This document shows, piece by piece, positions 35,166 to 46,219 of a DNA stretch of 64,000 nt (position 1 is its first letter; every line of letters starts with the position of its first letter). The stretch is taken from contig JAYRYZ010000002.1 in NCBI GenBank assembly GCA_041916775.1, forward strand, positions 124,001 through 188,000, given 5' to 3'. This DNA comes from UBA2357 sp041916775 (lineage in GTDB: Bacteria; Pseudomonadota; Gammaproteobacteria; Burkholderiales; Rhodocyclaceae). The notes beneath the pieces were generated by a model. It saw only the letters and a program-made list of their open reading frames with translations. It ran no database searches and was not told the origin of the DNA. Both the position numbers and the translations under genes were made by a program.

Positions 35166-37232
35166 ATGAAGCGCGACCTCAGCCTGCACACCCTGTGCGC
35201 GAACGCGCTGCGCTTTCTCGCGATCGACGCGGTCGAGGCGGCCAAGTCCGGGCACCCCGGCATGCCGATGGGCATGGCCGACATCGCCACGGTGTTGTGG
35301 ACGCGCCACCTGCGCCACGATCCGGCGGCCCCCGACTGGGCGGACCGCGATCGCTTCGTGCTCTCCAACGGCCACGGCTCGATGCTGCTGTATGCCTTGC
35401 TGCATCTGTCCGGCTACGATCTGCCGCTGGGCGAGCTGAAACGCTTCCGACAGCTGCACAGTCTTACCCCCGGCCACCCGGAGAACGGGCTCACGCGGGG
35501 CGTGGAGACCACCACCGGGCCGCTCGGGCAGGGGCTCGCCAACGCAGTCGGCATGGCGCTGGCCGAGCGGCTGCTTGCACGCGAGTTCAACCGACCCGGC
35601 CATGAGATCGTCGATCACCGCACCTGGGTGTTCCTTGGTGATGGCTGCCTGATGGAAGGCATCAGCCATGAGGCCGCCTCCTTCGCCGGCGTGCAGCGTC
35701 TGTCGAAGCTGATCGCCTTCTGGGACGACAACCGCATCTCCATCGACGGCGATGTCTCGGGCTGGTTCGGCGATGACAGCGCAGCGCGCTTTCGCGCCTA
35801 CGGTTGGAATGTGGTCGAGCGTGTGGATGGACACGATGCCGAAGCCATCGAGCGCGCGATCGGTGAAGCGCTCGAGAATGCCGCTGCCGACCGCGGGCCC
35901 ACGCTGATCTGCTGCCGCACCGTGATCGGCTTTGGCAGCCCGGGCCGGGCGGGCTCGGCGGATGTGCATGGCGCACCGCTCGGCGCCGAGGAGATCGCAG
36001 CCACCCGCGCCGCGCTCGAATGGCCGCATGCGCCCTTCGAGGTTCCAGAGGAAGTGCGGGTGGAGTTCGATGCCCGCGCCGCAGGTGCCGAGCTGCATGG
36101 CGAGTGGCGTCGCCGTTTCGGCGCCTATGCGGATGCCTACCCTGCGCTCGCAGCGGAATTCACCCGTCGCATGCGCGGTGACCTGCCCAGCGGCTTTCGC
36201 GTGCTCGCTGCCGCGATCTTGCGCGGCACGCACAACGATGCCGCCACGGTCGCCAGCCGCAAGGCCAGCCAGGGGAGCATCGCTCGCCTGGCGCGGGCAC
36301 TGCCCGAGCTTCTCGGCGGTTCGGCCGACCTCACCCACTCCAACCTCACCAACTGGCCCGACTGCGGCGCGGTGCGTGCCGATGCGGGCGGACGTCACAT
36401 CAACTGGGGTGTGCGCGAATTCGGCATGGCCGCAGCGCTCAACGGCGTGGCGCTGCATGGCGGTTTCATCCCCTTTGGTGCGACCTTCCTGGTGTTTTCA
36501 GACTATGCGCGCAACGCGATCCGCATGAGTGCGCTGATGCGCCAGCGGGTGGTGTATGTGATGACGCACGACTCGATCGGTCTCGGCGAGGACGGCCCCA
36601 CTCACCAGCCGGTGGAGCATCTGCCCAGCCTGCGCCTGATCCCCGGCCTGGATGTGTGGCGGCCGTGCGATGCGGTCGAGACGCAGGCGGCGTGGAGCGC
36701 CGCGGTCAGCCGCAAGGATGGCCCCAGCCTGCTCGCGCTGTCGCGCCAGAACCTGCCGCACCAGCCGCGCGACGCTCAGCAGCTCGACGCGATCGCGCGT
36801 GGCGGCTATGTGCTCGCCGAAGCCGAGGGCGCTGCTCCGCAGGCGGTGATCATCGCCACCGGCTCCGAGGTGGCGCTGGCGATGAGCGCGCGTGCCCGGC
36901 TTTCGGCCGAGGGCGTCGGGGTGCGGGTGGTGTCCATGCCCTGCACACGCCAGTTCGACCAGCAGCCGCAGGACTATCGTGATGCCGTGCTGCCTCCGGG
37001 TGTGCCGCGGCTCGCGGTCGAGGCGGCGCAAGCGGACGGCTGGTGGCGCATCGTCGCCGGCCCGGGCAGCGCTGGCCGTGGTGATGTGCTCGGTATCGCC
37101 CGCTTCGGCGAGTCCGCGCCTGCCGGGGCGCTCGCCACCCTGTTCGACATGACGCCCGATGCGGTGGTGATGCGCGTGCGCGCGCTGCTGCAGCCCTGCG
37201 ATGCAGCAGCATCTGCCGCTGATCCGCACTGA
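35166..37232 (+). CDS. cbbT: Transketolase (copy 1)
   Basis: Thiamine-diphosphate enzyme that transfers two-carbon units between sugar phosphates; 688 residues. SGHPGMPMGMAD and the TPP motif GDGCLMEGISHEAASFAG, the catalytic GVREFGMAAALNG and DSIGLGEDGPTHQPVEH are present. The upstream frame stays open through cbbP, so a longer call would be a false fusion; the ATG at 35166 follows the cbbP stop directly. A second transketolase (43157-45172) is more similar to housekeeping forms in its spacing of insertions, though both look active. Confidence 0.95.
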   Translation: MKRDLSLHTLCANALRFLAIDAVEAAKSGHPGMPMGMADIATVLWTRHLRHDPAAPDWADRDRFVLSNGHGSMLLYALLHLSGYDLPLGELKRFRQLHSLTPGHPENGLTRGVETTTGPLGQGLANAVGMALAERLLAREFNRPGHEIVDHRTWVFLGDGCLMEGISHEAASFAGVQRLSKLIAFWDDNRISIDGDVSGWFGDDSAARFRAYGWNVVERVDGHDAEAIERAIGEALENAAADRGPTLICCRTVIGFGSPGRAGSADVHGAPLGAEEIAATRAALEWPHAPFEVPEEVRVEFDARAAGAELHGEWRRRFGAYADAYPALAAEFTRRMRGDLPSGFRVLAAAILRGTHNDAATVASRKASQGSIARLARALPELLGGSADLTHSNLTNWPDCGAVRADAGGRHINWGVREFGMAAALNGVALHGGFIPFGATFLVFSDYARNAIRMSALMRQRVVYVMTHDSIGLGEDGPTHQPVEHLPSLRLIPGLDVWRPCDAVETQAAWSAAVSRKDGPSLLALSRQNLPHQPRDAQQLDAIARGGYVLAEAEGAAPQAVIIATGSEVALAMSARARLSAEGVGVRVVSMPCTRQFDQQPQDYRDAVLPPGVPRLAVEAAQADGWWRIVAGPGSAGRGDVLGIARFGESAPAGALATLFDMTPDAVVMRVRALLQPCDAAASAADPH

Positions 37233-37264
37233 GCCCGTATCGATGATCTCCCGAGGAGCCTGAC

Positions 37265-38329
37265 ATGGCCATGATCGCACTGCGACAACTGCTGGACCAC
37301 GCCGCCGAGCACGGCTACGGCGTGCCCGCCTTCAACATCAACAACCTGGAACAGATCCAGGCCATCATGAGCGCCGCCAACCGCACCGACAGCCCGGTGA
37401 TCCTGCAGGCCTCGGCGGGTGCGCGCAGCTACGCGGGCGAGGCCTTCCTGCGCAAGATGGTCGAGGCCGCCGTCGAGCAGTGGCCGCACATCCCTGTGTG
37501 CATGCACCAGGACCACGGCGCGAGCCCGGCAGTGTGCCAGCGCTCGATCCGCTCCGGTTTCACCAGCGTGATGATGGACGGCTCGCTCAGGGAGGACATG
37601 AAGACGCCGGCGAGCTACGCCTACAACGTCGAGGTCACCCGCCGCGTGGTGGAGATGGCGCATGCGGTGGGCGTGTCGGTGGAGGGCGAGCTCGGCTGTC
37701 TCGGTTCGCTCGAGACCGGCCAGGCGGGCGAGGAGGACGGCGTGGGCGCGGAGGGCGTGCTCGATCACGCGCAACTCCTCACCGACCCCGCCGAGGCCGC
37801 CGACTTCGTCGCCGCAACCGGGGTCGATGCGCTTGCGGTCGCGATCGGCACCAGCCATGGCGCCTACAAGTTCACCCGCCCGCCCACCGGCGACATTCTC
37901 GCGATCGCCCGCATCGCCGAGATCCACCGCCGCATTCCCGACACCCACCTGGTGATGCACGGCTCCAGCAGCGTGCCGCAGGAATGGCTCGCGATCATCC
38001 GCGAGTTCGGCGGCGAAATCGGCGAGACCTATGGCGTGCCGGTCGAGGCCATCGTGGAGGGCATCCGCAACGGCGTGCGCAAGGTGAACATCGACACCGA
38101 CCTGCGCCTCGCGATGAGCGGCGCGATCCGCCGCCTCGCAGTGCAGGCCAAGGGCGAGTTCGATCCGCGCAAGTTCTTCAAGGTTGCCCGCGATGCCGCT
38201 GCCGACATCTGCCAGGCGCGCTTCGAGGCCTTCGGCTGTGCCGGTCATGCAGCCCGCATCAAGCCGATTCCGCTCGACACGTTCGCGGCCCGCTACGCCA
38301 GCGGCACACTCAACCAGACCGTGCGCTGA
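37265..38329 (+). CDS. cbbA: Class II fructose-bisphosphate aldolase (copy 2)
   Basis: Calvin-type class II aldolase, 354 residues, the same length as copy 1 at 30961-32025 and closely similar throughout. Zinc-binding CMHQDHGASP and VMHGSSSVPQE motifs are intact, so it should be active on fructose or sedoheptulose bisphosphate. It starts 32 bases after cbbT and is the last gene before a strong terminator. Its place in the cbbFPT cluster makes it the more likely CbbR-controlled copy. Confidence 0.95.
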   Translation: MAMIALRQLLDHAAEHGYGVPAFNINNLEQIQAIMSAANRTDSPVILQASAGARSYAGEAFLRKMVEAAVEQWPHIPVCMHQDHGASPAVCQRSIRSGFTSVMMDGSLREDMKTPASYAYNVEVTRRVVEMAHAVGVSVEGELGCLGSLETGQAGEEDGVGAEGVLDHAQLLTDPAEAADFVAATGVDALAVAIGTSHGAYKFTRPPTGDILAIARIAEIHRRIPDTHLVMHGSSSVPQEWLAIIREFGGEIGETYGVPVEAIVEGIRNGVRKVNIDTDLRLAMSGAIRRLAVQAKGEFDPRKFFKVARDAAADICQARFEAFGCAGHAARIKPIPLDTFAARYASGTLNQTVR

Positions 38330-38372
38330 AGCACGCCCGGTCCGCAACCGCTCCCTGCCCGTGTGGCACTGC

Positions 38373-38406
38373 GCCCGTCGGCCGCGAGGTCGGCGGGCAT
38401 TTTTTT
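38373..38406 (+). terminator. Terminator of the cbbFPTA cluster
   Basis: An 11-bp stem (38373-38383 with 38388-38398, two G-T pairs) closes a GCGA loop and is followed by a run of seven T after one A. A textbook Rho-independent terminator for plus-strand transcription. Confidence 0.9.
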
Positions 38407-38418
38407 GCGCCGAAGACG

Positions 38419-38443
38419 AAAACCCCGGCGCGCGGCCGGGGTT
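38419..38443 (-). terminator. Terminator of the CsgG-like gene
   Basis: Minus-strand hairpin with arms 38436-38443 and 38421-38428 (AACCCCGG/CCGGGGTT) and a 7-base loop, ending in four T. It lies 23 bases beyond the minus-strand stop at 38466. Confidence 0.55.
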
Positions 38444-38465
38444 CGAGGTGAAGGAGGTGGCAGGC

Positions 38466-39491
38466 TCAGCGCTGCAGCTCGGCCTGGGTGGCCGGATCGA
38501 GACGGCCGGTGACCGGGATGCCGCGTTCGCTCTGGAACTGCGTGATCGCGTCGGCGGTCTTGCGGCCCATCTTGCCGTCAGGCGTGCCGGCGTCGTAGCC
38601 CAGGCCGTTGAGGCGGGCTTGTGCTTCACGCAGGGTGATGCGCTGGCCCGAGTAGCCGCCTTGCTGGCTGGCGCCATCCACGCCCAGCTTCCCGCCCGTG
38701 CCCAGACCACGGTCCCCCATGCCCTGCGCGGTGTAGTTGCGCAGCGCGCGCACCAGTTGGTTGTAGGAATCCATGAACGCACCGGCGATCACCTTGCCCT
38801 GCGGGGTGTTGGTGTAGCCGCCGAGGCCGCCGCCCGCGCGCTGGCCGAAGATGGCTGCGCCGAGGTTGAAGTCGGTGTTCGAGGCGCTGCCTTCAGCGAC
38901 GCCGACCTGCACGCCGGAGCGGTTGTCCACCAGCGTGAGCAGGGTCGCCGCCTCGTTGCTGCGGATGCCGCCGATCACCGCCCCAAGCACGCCGGCGCCG
39001 CGGCCGAAGCCACCCAGCGCACCGCCGAGGCCGCCGGTGTCCCGTTCGCTGAAGAGCACCTCGGGCGAGATCGAATAGTCCGCGCTCACCATCTGGCCCT
39101 TGCCGAAGTTGCTGCCGGCACGCAGTTCCCCGCTCTGCTGCAGCTGACGCTCCTGCTGCATCATGTCCATGCCGCGGCCGCGGTCGACGACGATGAAGCA
39201 GTTGGATTGCTGGATCAGCAGGCGCAGCACCGGTACGGTGGAGGTCAGACGATACTCGCCGGTGAGGTAGCGGTACCAGGAGGCGCTCTGATCCTCGATG
39301 ACCGCTACCGTGCCGAAGGGCTGGTCGCAGCGCTCCAGGTCCTTGTTGGCGTTGGTGCTGTTTGCACCGCCCGCCGAACCGGTTGCGCTGGTCTTGGCGT
39401 CCGCATCGCCAGGACGGACCGGCGTACCGACGCAGGCGGTGAGGGCGACGGCCATGACGGCGGCGGAGAGGTATTTCAGCTGGGTATTCAT
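38466..39491 (-). CDS. CsgG-like lipoprotein with peptidoglycan-binding domain
   Basis: Predicted secreted lipoprotein of 341 residues. The N-terminus (MNTQLKYLSAAVMAVALTAC) is a lipoprotein signal with Cys20 as lipidation site; residue 21 is Val, compatible with outer-membrane sorting. The middle (about 50-250) resembles the CsgG/HfaB curli-secretion family: FNLGAAIFGQRAGGG and GKVIAGAFMDSYNQLV resemble its C-terminal part. The last 70 residues form a peptidoglycan-binding-like domain (LREAQARLNGLGYDAG, GKMGRKTADAITQFQ). No curli genes are nearby. An ATG at 39503 is possible. The role is unknown; an envelope-anchored pore is a guess. Confidence 0.72.
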   Translation of the reverse strand: MNTQLKYLSAAVMAVALTACVGTPVRPGDADAKTSATGSAGGANSTNANKDLERCDQPFGTVAVIEDQSASWYRYLTGEYRLTSTVPVLRLLIQQSNCFIVVDRGRGMDMMQQERQLQQSGELRAGSNFGKGQMVSADYSISPEVLFSERDTGGLGGALGGFGRGAGVLGAVIGGIRSNEAATLLTLVDNRSGVQVGVAEGSASNTDFNLGAAIFGQRAGGGLGGYTNTPQGKVIAGAFMDSYNQLVRALRNYTAQGMGDRGLGTGGKLGVDGASQQGGYSGQRITLREAQARLNGLGYDAGTPDGKMGRKTADAITQFQSERGIPVTGRLDPATQAELQR

Positions 39492-39614
39492 TCTGGCGGG
39501 CATCCTCGGGACGGGTTGAGTACTGGCACCATGAAGGGCATTGAGGTGGATGGAAGCGACGCCAACCGGCTCATCCTGGGTGATCCGGTCAGCATGCATG
39601 CGAAAGCGTCGCCG

Positions 39615-39643
39615 ACTATAGGACAAGACCGGCGCGCTTTCAA
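39615..39643 (-). promoter_or_regulatory. Promoter of the CsgG-like gene
   Basis: On the minus strand TTGAAA (39643-39638) and TATAGT (39620-39615) are exactly 17 bases apart, one of the best sigma-70 matches in the window. It predicts a leader of about 115 bases before the start at 39491. Confidence 0.65.
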
Positions 39644-39691
39644 TCGTGACATCTTCGCAGCAATGAAGATGCCCTCGGGCTTCTCGTGCAA

Positions 39692-40876
39692 TCAGCCCGC
39701 CGCGCGTTCTTCCAGTGCGGCGATCGCAGGCAGGGTCTTGCCCTCCAGGAACTCGAGAAAGGCGCCGCCGCCGGTCGAGATGTAGCCGACTTCGTCGGCA
39801 ATGTGGAACTTGGCGATTGCGGCCAGCGTGTCGCCGCCGCCGGCGATCGAGAAGGCCTCGGAGTGTGCGATCGCCGAGGCGAGCATCTTGGTGCCGCCGG
39901 AGAACTGCGGCAGCTCGAACACGCCGACCGGGCCGTTCCACACGATGGTGCCGGCGTTGGCGATGATCTCGGCAAGCTTGGCGGCCGTCTTGGGGCCGAC
40001 GTCGAGGATGCGGTCATGCGCCGCGACGTCGTCCACCGAGATCTTGTTGGCGCGCGCGAGCGCCGAGACTTCGTCCGCGACCACCACATCGGTGGGCAGC
40101 GGCACTTCCGCGCCGCGCGCCTTCATGATGTCCATGATCGCGTGCGCCTCCTTCACCAGGTCGGGTTCGGCCAGGGAGTCGCCGATGCGCTTGCCGGAAG
40201 CGAGCAGGAAGGTGTTGGCGATGCCGCCGCCGACGATGAGCTGGTCGACCTTCTCGGCGAGCGACTTCAGGATCGTGAGCTTGGAGGAGACCTTGGAGCC
40301 GCCCACGATCGCGACCAGCGGTCGCTTCGGCGCATGCAGCGCCTTGCCGAGGGCGTCGATCTCGGCGCCCATCAGCATGCCGGCGCAGGCCACCGGCGCG
40401 TGCCTGGCGATGCCGTGGGTGGTCGCCTCGGCGCGGTGGGCGGTGCCGAAGGCGTCATTCACATACACATCGCAGAGCTTTGCCATCTTCTGCGCGAGCT
40501 CGTCGTTGTTCTTCTTTTCACCCTTGTTGACCCGGCAGTTCTCGAGCAGCACCACCTCGCCTGGTTTCACCTCGAAGCCGCCGTCCACCCAGTTGGTGAT
40601 GAGGCGCACCGGCAGGTGCAGCAACTGGCCGAGCCGCACCGCGACCGGCATGAGGCTGTCTTCCGGGTGCAGCTCGCCCTCGGTGGGGCGGCCGAGGTGG
40701 GAAGTGACCATGACGGCCGCGCCCTTGTCGAGGCAGTAACGGATCGACGCGAGCGAGGCGCGGATACGGGTGTCTTCGGTGATGTTGCCGGCCTCGTCCT
40801 GCGGCACGTTGAGGTCGGCGCGGATGAACACGCGCTTGCCGGAGACGTCGAGGTCGGAGAGTTTGATGACGTTCAT
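39692..40876 (-). CDS. pgk: Phosphoglycerate kinase
   Basis: Interconverts 3-phosphoglycerate and 1,3-bisphosphoglycerate with ATP; used in glycolysis, gluconeogenesis and the Calvin cycle. The protein has 394 residues, starting MNVIKLSDLDVSGKRVFIRADLNVP with the substrate-binding arginine in RADLNVP. GPKTAAKLAEII, VWNGPVGVFE and the C-terminal GGGDTLAAI nucleotide site are present. It is last in the minus-strand run tkt-gap-epd-pgk; the epd-pgk pairing is also seen in E. coli. Confidence 0.97.
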   Translation of the reverse strand: MNVIKLSDLDVSGKRVFIRADLNVPQDEAGNITEDTRIRASLASIRYCLDKGAAVMVTSHLGRPTEGELHPEDSLMPVAVRLGQLLHLPVRLITNWVDGGFEVKPGEVVLLENCRVNKGEKKNNDELAQKMAKLCDVYVNDAFGTAHRAEATTHGIARHAPVACAGMLMGAEIDALGKALHAPKRPLVAIVGGSKVSSKLTILKSLAEKVDQLIVGGGIANTFLLASGKRIGDSLAEPDLVKEAHAIMDIMKARGAEVPLPTDVVVADEVSALARANKISVDDVAAHDRILDVGPKTAAKLAEIIANAGTIVWNGPVGVFELPQFSGGTKMLASAIAHSEAFSIAGGGDTLAAIAKFHIADEVGYISTGGGAFLEFLEGKTLPAIAALEERAAG

Positions 40877-40922
40877 GTTCGTTCTTCCCTGGAGTGAATC
40901 GAAAAGTCGAAGGTGGTCGGTG

Positions 40923-41960
40923 TCAGGCTGCGCGCTGTGCCCAGCGCGATTGCCAGTGATGCAGCGTATCGACGAGCCGGTTGGCGAAACCCCATTCGTT
41001 GTCGAACCACAGCAGCACGCTCGCGAGGTGCGGGCCACTGGCGCGCGTCTGGCTGCCGTCGATGATCGCCGAGTGCGGGTCGTGGTTGAAGTCGATCGAG
41101 GCGTGGGGCTGATCGGTGTAGGCGAGCAGCCTGCTGAAGCGCGCCTCGGCCGCGTCGCGGAACAGACGGTTGAGCCCGGCGCTGTCGAGCGGCAGGCGCG
41201 TCGTCACCACCAGATCGATGGCCGAGACGTTGAGTGTCGGTACGCGGATCGCCTTGGCCTCGACCCGCCCCGCAAGCTGCGGCAGCAGCCGCTCCACGCC
41301 GCGTGCGAGCCCGGTCGAGACCGGGATGATCGACTGCATCGCGGAGCGCGTGCGGCGCAGGTCGGTGTGGTGGTAGCCGTCGATGAGCGGCTGGTCGTTC
41401 ATCACCGAGTGCAGTGTGGTGAGCAGCACATGCTCGATGCCGAAGGTCTCGTCTAGCAGCTTCAGCACCGGCACCGCTGCGTTGGTGGTGCAGGAAGCGT
41501 TCGAGACGATGCGCTCACCGCCGTTGAGATCCTGCTGGTTGATGCCGCATACCACCGTGGCGTCCACGTCACTCGCGCTGTTACCGGGATGGGAGAGCAG
41601 CACGCGCGGGCAGCCGGACGCGAGGAAGCGCTCCAGCGCGGCCCGGTCGCCATACTGGCCGGAGCACTCCACCAGCACGTCGATGCCGAGCGTCTGCCAG
41701 TCGACCGCCTCCGGTGTGCGCGCATGACTCACCCGGATCGGTGAGCCATCGATCAGCAGACAGTCGTCGCCCTCGGCGACGTCGCCCGGAAAGCGCCCGT
41801 GGGTGGAGTCGAAGCGGGTGAGGTAGGCGATGCTCGCAAGATCGGCCGGTTCGTTGATGGCCACCGTGCGATAGCGCTCGCGGAAGGGGGATTCATACAG
41901 GGCGCGCAGAAAGCTGCGCCCGATGCGGCCGTAGCCGTTGATGGCGAGACGCAGGCTCAT
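40923..41960 (-). CDS. epd: Erythrose-4-phosphate dehydrogenase (GAPDH family)
   Basis: GAPDH-fold dehydrogenase of 345 residues, best read as Epd, which oxidises erythrose 4-phosphate for pyridoxal phosphate synthesis. The Rossmann motif INGYGRIGRSF and the catalytic SNASCTTN are shared with GAPDH. Epd-like features, as remembered from the E. coli protein, are LLSHPGNSASDVDATVV, TTLHSVMNDQPLIDGYH and DFNHDPHSAIIDGSQTRASG. It sits directly before pgk, as in E. coli. A second glycolytic GAPDH role cannot be excluded. Confidence 0.78.
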   Translation of the reverse strand: MSLRLAINGYGRIGRSFLRALYESPFRERYRTVAINEPADLASIAYLTRFDSTHGRFPGDVAEGDDCLLIDGSPIRVSHARTPEAVDWQTLGIDVLVECSGQYGDRAALERFLASGCPRVLLSHPGNSASDVDATVVCGINQQDLNGGERIVSNASCTTNAAVPVLKLLDETFGIEHVLLTTLHSVMNDQPLIDGYHHTDLRRTRSAMQSIIPVSTGLARGVERLLPQLAGRVEAKAIRVPTLNVSAIDLVVTTRLPLDSAGLNRLFRDAAEARFSRLLAYTDQPHASIDFNHDPHSAIIDGSQTRASGPHLASVLLWFDNEWGFANRLVDTLHHWQSRWAQRAA

Positions 41961-42003
41961 GCAGGCTCGGCGAGATTTGGGCGGGATGGCATCAGACGTG
42001 GGA

Positions 42004-42031
42004 ACGGCTGCCCCGCGGGCGGGGCAGCCGT
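42004..42031. other. Strong hairpin between gap and epd
   Basis: Perfect 12-bp arms ACGGCTGCCCCG (42004-42015) and CGGGGCAGCCGT (42020-42031) with a CGGG loop, in the 87-base gap between gap and epd. The minus-strand T-tract is only TT, so it may be an attenuator or an mRNA-stability element rather than a full terminator. Confidence 0.55.
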
Positions 42032-42047
42032 CATCGTTGCGTCAGGC

Positions 42048-43076
42048 TCAGCGGGCGGAGACGAAGGCGCGCGCCGCGTCGAGCATGCGGCAGGAATAGC
42101 CCCACTCGTTGTCGTACCAGGCCAGCACCTTCACGAGCACGGAGCCGTCCTCGCCCTTGATGACGCGCGTCTGGGTGGCGTCGAAGGTGGAGGAGACGGT
42201 GGTGTGGTTGAAGTCGGACGACACCAGCGGCTCGGTGTTCACCGCCAGGATGCCCTTCAGCGGGCCTTCGGCCGCCGCGGTCATGAGGGCGTTGATCTCT
42301 TCCTTGGTGGTGGCGCGCTCGGCGGTGAAGGTGAGATCCACCAGCGACACGTTGATCGTCGGCACGCGCAGCGCGAAGCCGTCTACCTTGCCGACCAGTT
42401 GCGGCAGCACCAGGCCCACCGCCTTCGCGGCGCCGGTCTTGGTCGGGATGATGTTGGCGGCGGCGGCACGCGCACGGCGCAGGTCCTTGTGGCGCACGTC
42501 CACGGTGACCTGGTCGTTGGTGTAGGCGTGGATGGTGGTCATCAGGCCCTGCTTGATGCCCACGCTGTCGGCCAGGATCTTGGCGACCGGGGCCAGGCAG
42601 TTGGTGGTGCACGAGGCGTTGGAGACGACGGTCATGTCGCCGCGCAGCACTTCCTCGTTGACGCCCATCACGATGGTGGTGTCGACGTCGTCACCGCCCG
42701 GCGCCGAGATCAGCACGCGCTTCGCACCCTGCTCGAGCAGGGCCTGGGCCTTGGCCTTGGTGGTGTAGGCGCCGGTGCATTCGAGCAGCACGTCCACGCC
42801 GTGGCTGCCCCAGTTCACGCCCTTCGGGTCCTTGGTGGAGTAGAAGGGGATGCGCTTGCCGTCGATGATGATGACGTTCTCGCCGTCGGTTTCGACCGAG
42901 GTCGCAAAGCGCCCGTGGGTGGTGTCGTACTTCAGGAGGTGGGCGTTGGTGGCGAGGTCACCGGATGCGTTGATGGCGACGACTTCGAATTCGTTCTGCA
43001 GGCCCTGCTCATAGATGGCGCGCAGGGTGCAGCGCCCGATGCGGCCGAAGCCGTTGATCGCGACCTTGATGCTCAT
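42048..43076 (-). CDS. gap: Glyceraldehyde-3-phosphate dehydrogenase type I
   Basis: NAD(P)-dependent GAPDH for glycolysis, gluconeogenesis or the Calvin cycle; 342 residues. NGFGRIGRCTLRA is the coenzyme fold, SNASCTTNCLAP holds the catalytic cysteine, and WYDNEWGYSCR is the classic C-terminal motif. The residue after the second strand is Asn in AINASGDL, as in chloroplast/cyanobacterial-type dual-cofactor enzymes, so NADPH use is possible (inference). It lies between the second transketolase and epd. Confidence 0.96.
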   Translation of the reverse strand: MSIKVAINGFGRIGRCTLRAIYEQGLQNEFEVVAINASGDLATNAHLLKYDTTHGRFATSVETDGENVIIIDGKRIPFYSTKDPKGVNWGSHGVDVLLECTGAYTTKAKAQALLEQGAKRVLISAPGGDDVDTTIVMGVNEEVLRGDMTVVSNASCTTNCLAPVAKILADSVGIKQGLMTTIHAYTNDQVTVDVRHKDLRRARAAAANIIPTKTGAAKAVGLVLPQLVGKVDGFALRVPTINVSLVDLTFTAERATTKEEINALMTAAAEGPLKGILAVNTEPLVSSDFNHTTVSSTFDATQTRVIKGEDGSVLVKVLAWYDNEWGYSCRMLDAARAFVSAR

Positions 43077-43156
43077 TGGGTTCTCTCCTCTGATCGAATC
43101 TGACTCTGAATCTTAATCTGGAAACTGGGGCGGGATGGTTGAGGCGCCTGTGCGGA

Positions 43157-45172
<2,016 letters not shown>

Positions 45173-45322
45173 GGGTCGGGCGGGCTCCGGAAACAAGCCG
45201 CGATTATCCCCGAAAACGATACATTCGGGCTAGGCGCGGCGCCATGCGACCATCACTTTTCATGATCGCGAGCGATAAGCCCGGGCATGGACGGGACCGC
45301 GCCTGATTGCGTTCGCCCCGTT

Positions 45323-46198
45323 TCAGACTGCGCGCCGACGTTTCTCCATCAGGCGCCAGATCAGTGGTGTGAGGATGAGCTGCATCGCCAGATCCATCTT
45401 CGAGCCGGGGATCACGATGGTGTTCGCGCGCGACATGAAGGATTCATGGATCATGTTGATCAGATAGGGGAAGTCCACGCCGCGCGGATCCTTGAAGCGG
45501 ATCACCACCATGGACTCGCCGAGCGTGGGCACGTCCCGCGCGATGAAGGGGTTGGAGGTATCCACCACCGGCACGCGCTGGAAGTTGATGTGGGTGCGGG
45601 CGAACTGCGGCACGATGTAATGCACGTAGTCGTGCATGCGGCGCAGGATGGTGTCCTGTACCGCCTCCATCGAGTAGCCGCGCTCGCGGGTGTCGCGGTG
45701 GAGCTTCTGGATCCACTCGAGGTTGATCGTGGGTGCCACCCCGATGAGCAGATCCACATGCCGGGCGATGTCCACCGTGTCGGTGACGGCGCCGCCATGC
45801 AGGCCTTCGTAGAAGAGGCAGTCGGTGCCCACCGGGAGGTCCTCCCAGTCGGTGAAGGTGCCCATCGGCAGACCGAAGCGCATTGCCTGGGCCTCGTCAT
45901 GCACATAGACGCGGCGGCGGCCAACGGCAGATTCACCGTAGCGGCGGAAGAGCTCCTCGAGTTCCTGCAGCAGGTTGGCCTCCGGGCCGAAGTGGCTCAT
46001 GCCTTGCTGGCCGGCGGCTTCGCTGTCGGCGATGAGGCGCTTCATCTCGTCGCGGGTGTAGCGGTGGAAGCTATCGCCCTCGACGACGGCCGCTTCGACG
46101 CCCTCGCGGTGAAAGATCGACTCGAAAGTGTGCTTGACGGTGGTGGTGCCGGCGCCGGACGAGCCGGTGACTGCGATCACGGGGTGCTTGACGGACAT
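45323..46198 (-). CDS. prk: Phosphoribulokinase (copy 2)
   Basis: Second phosphoribulokinase, 291 residues, with all key features: P-loop GSSGAGTTT, VVEGDSFHRYTRDEMKR, FYEGLHGGAV and the conserved C-terminus IWRLMEKRR. It differs from copy 1 (34279-35163) at many positions but has no lesion, so both should be active. It follows an 84-residue unknown gene by 21 bases on the same strand and points toward the transketolase, with a 150-base gap. Confidence 0.94.
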   Translation of the reverse strand: MSVKHPVIAVTGSSGAGTTTVKHTFESIFHREGVEAAVVEGDSFHRYTRDEMKRLIADSEAAGQQGMSHFGPEANLLQELEELFRRYGESAVGRRRVYVHDEAQAMRFGLPMGTFTDWEDLPVGTDCLFYEGLHGGAVTDTVDIARHVDLLIGVAPTINLEWIQKLHRDTRERGYSMEAVQDTILRRMHDYVHYIVPQFARTHINFQRVPVVDTSNPFIARDVPTLGESMVVIRFKDPRGVDFPYLINMIHESFMSRANTIVIPGSKMDLAMQLILTPLIWRLMEKRRRAV

Positions 46199-46219
46199 GG
46201 CGATGGGTTCCTGGTCGCG

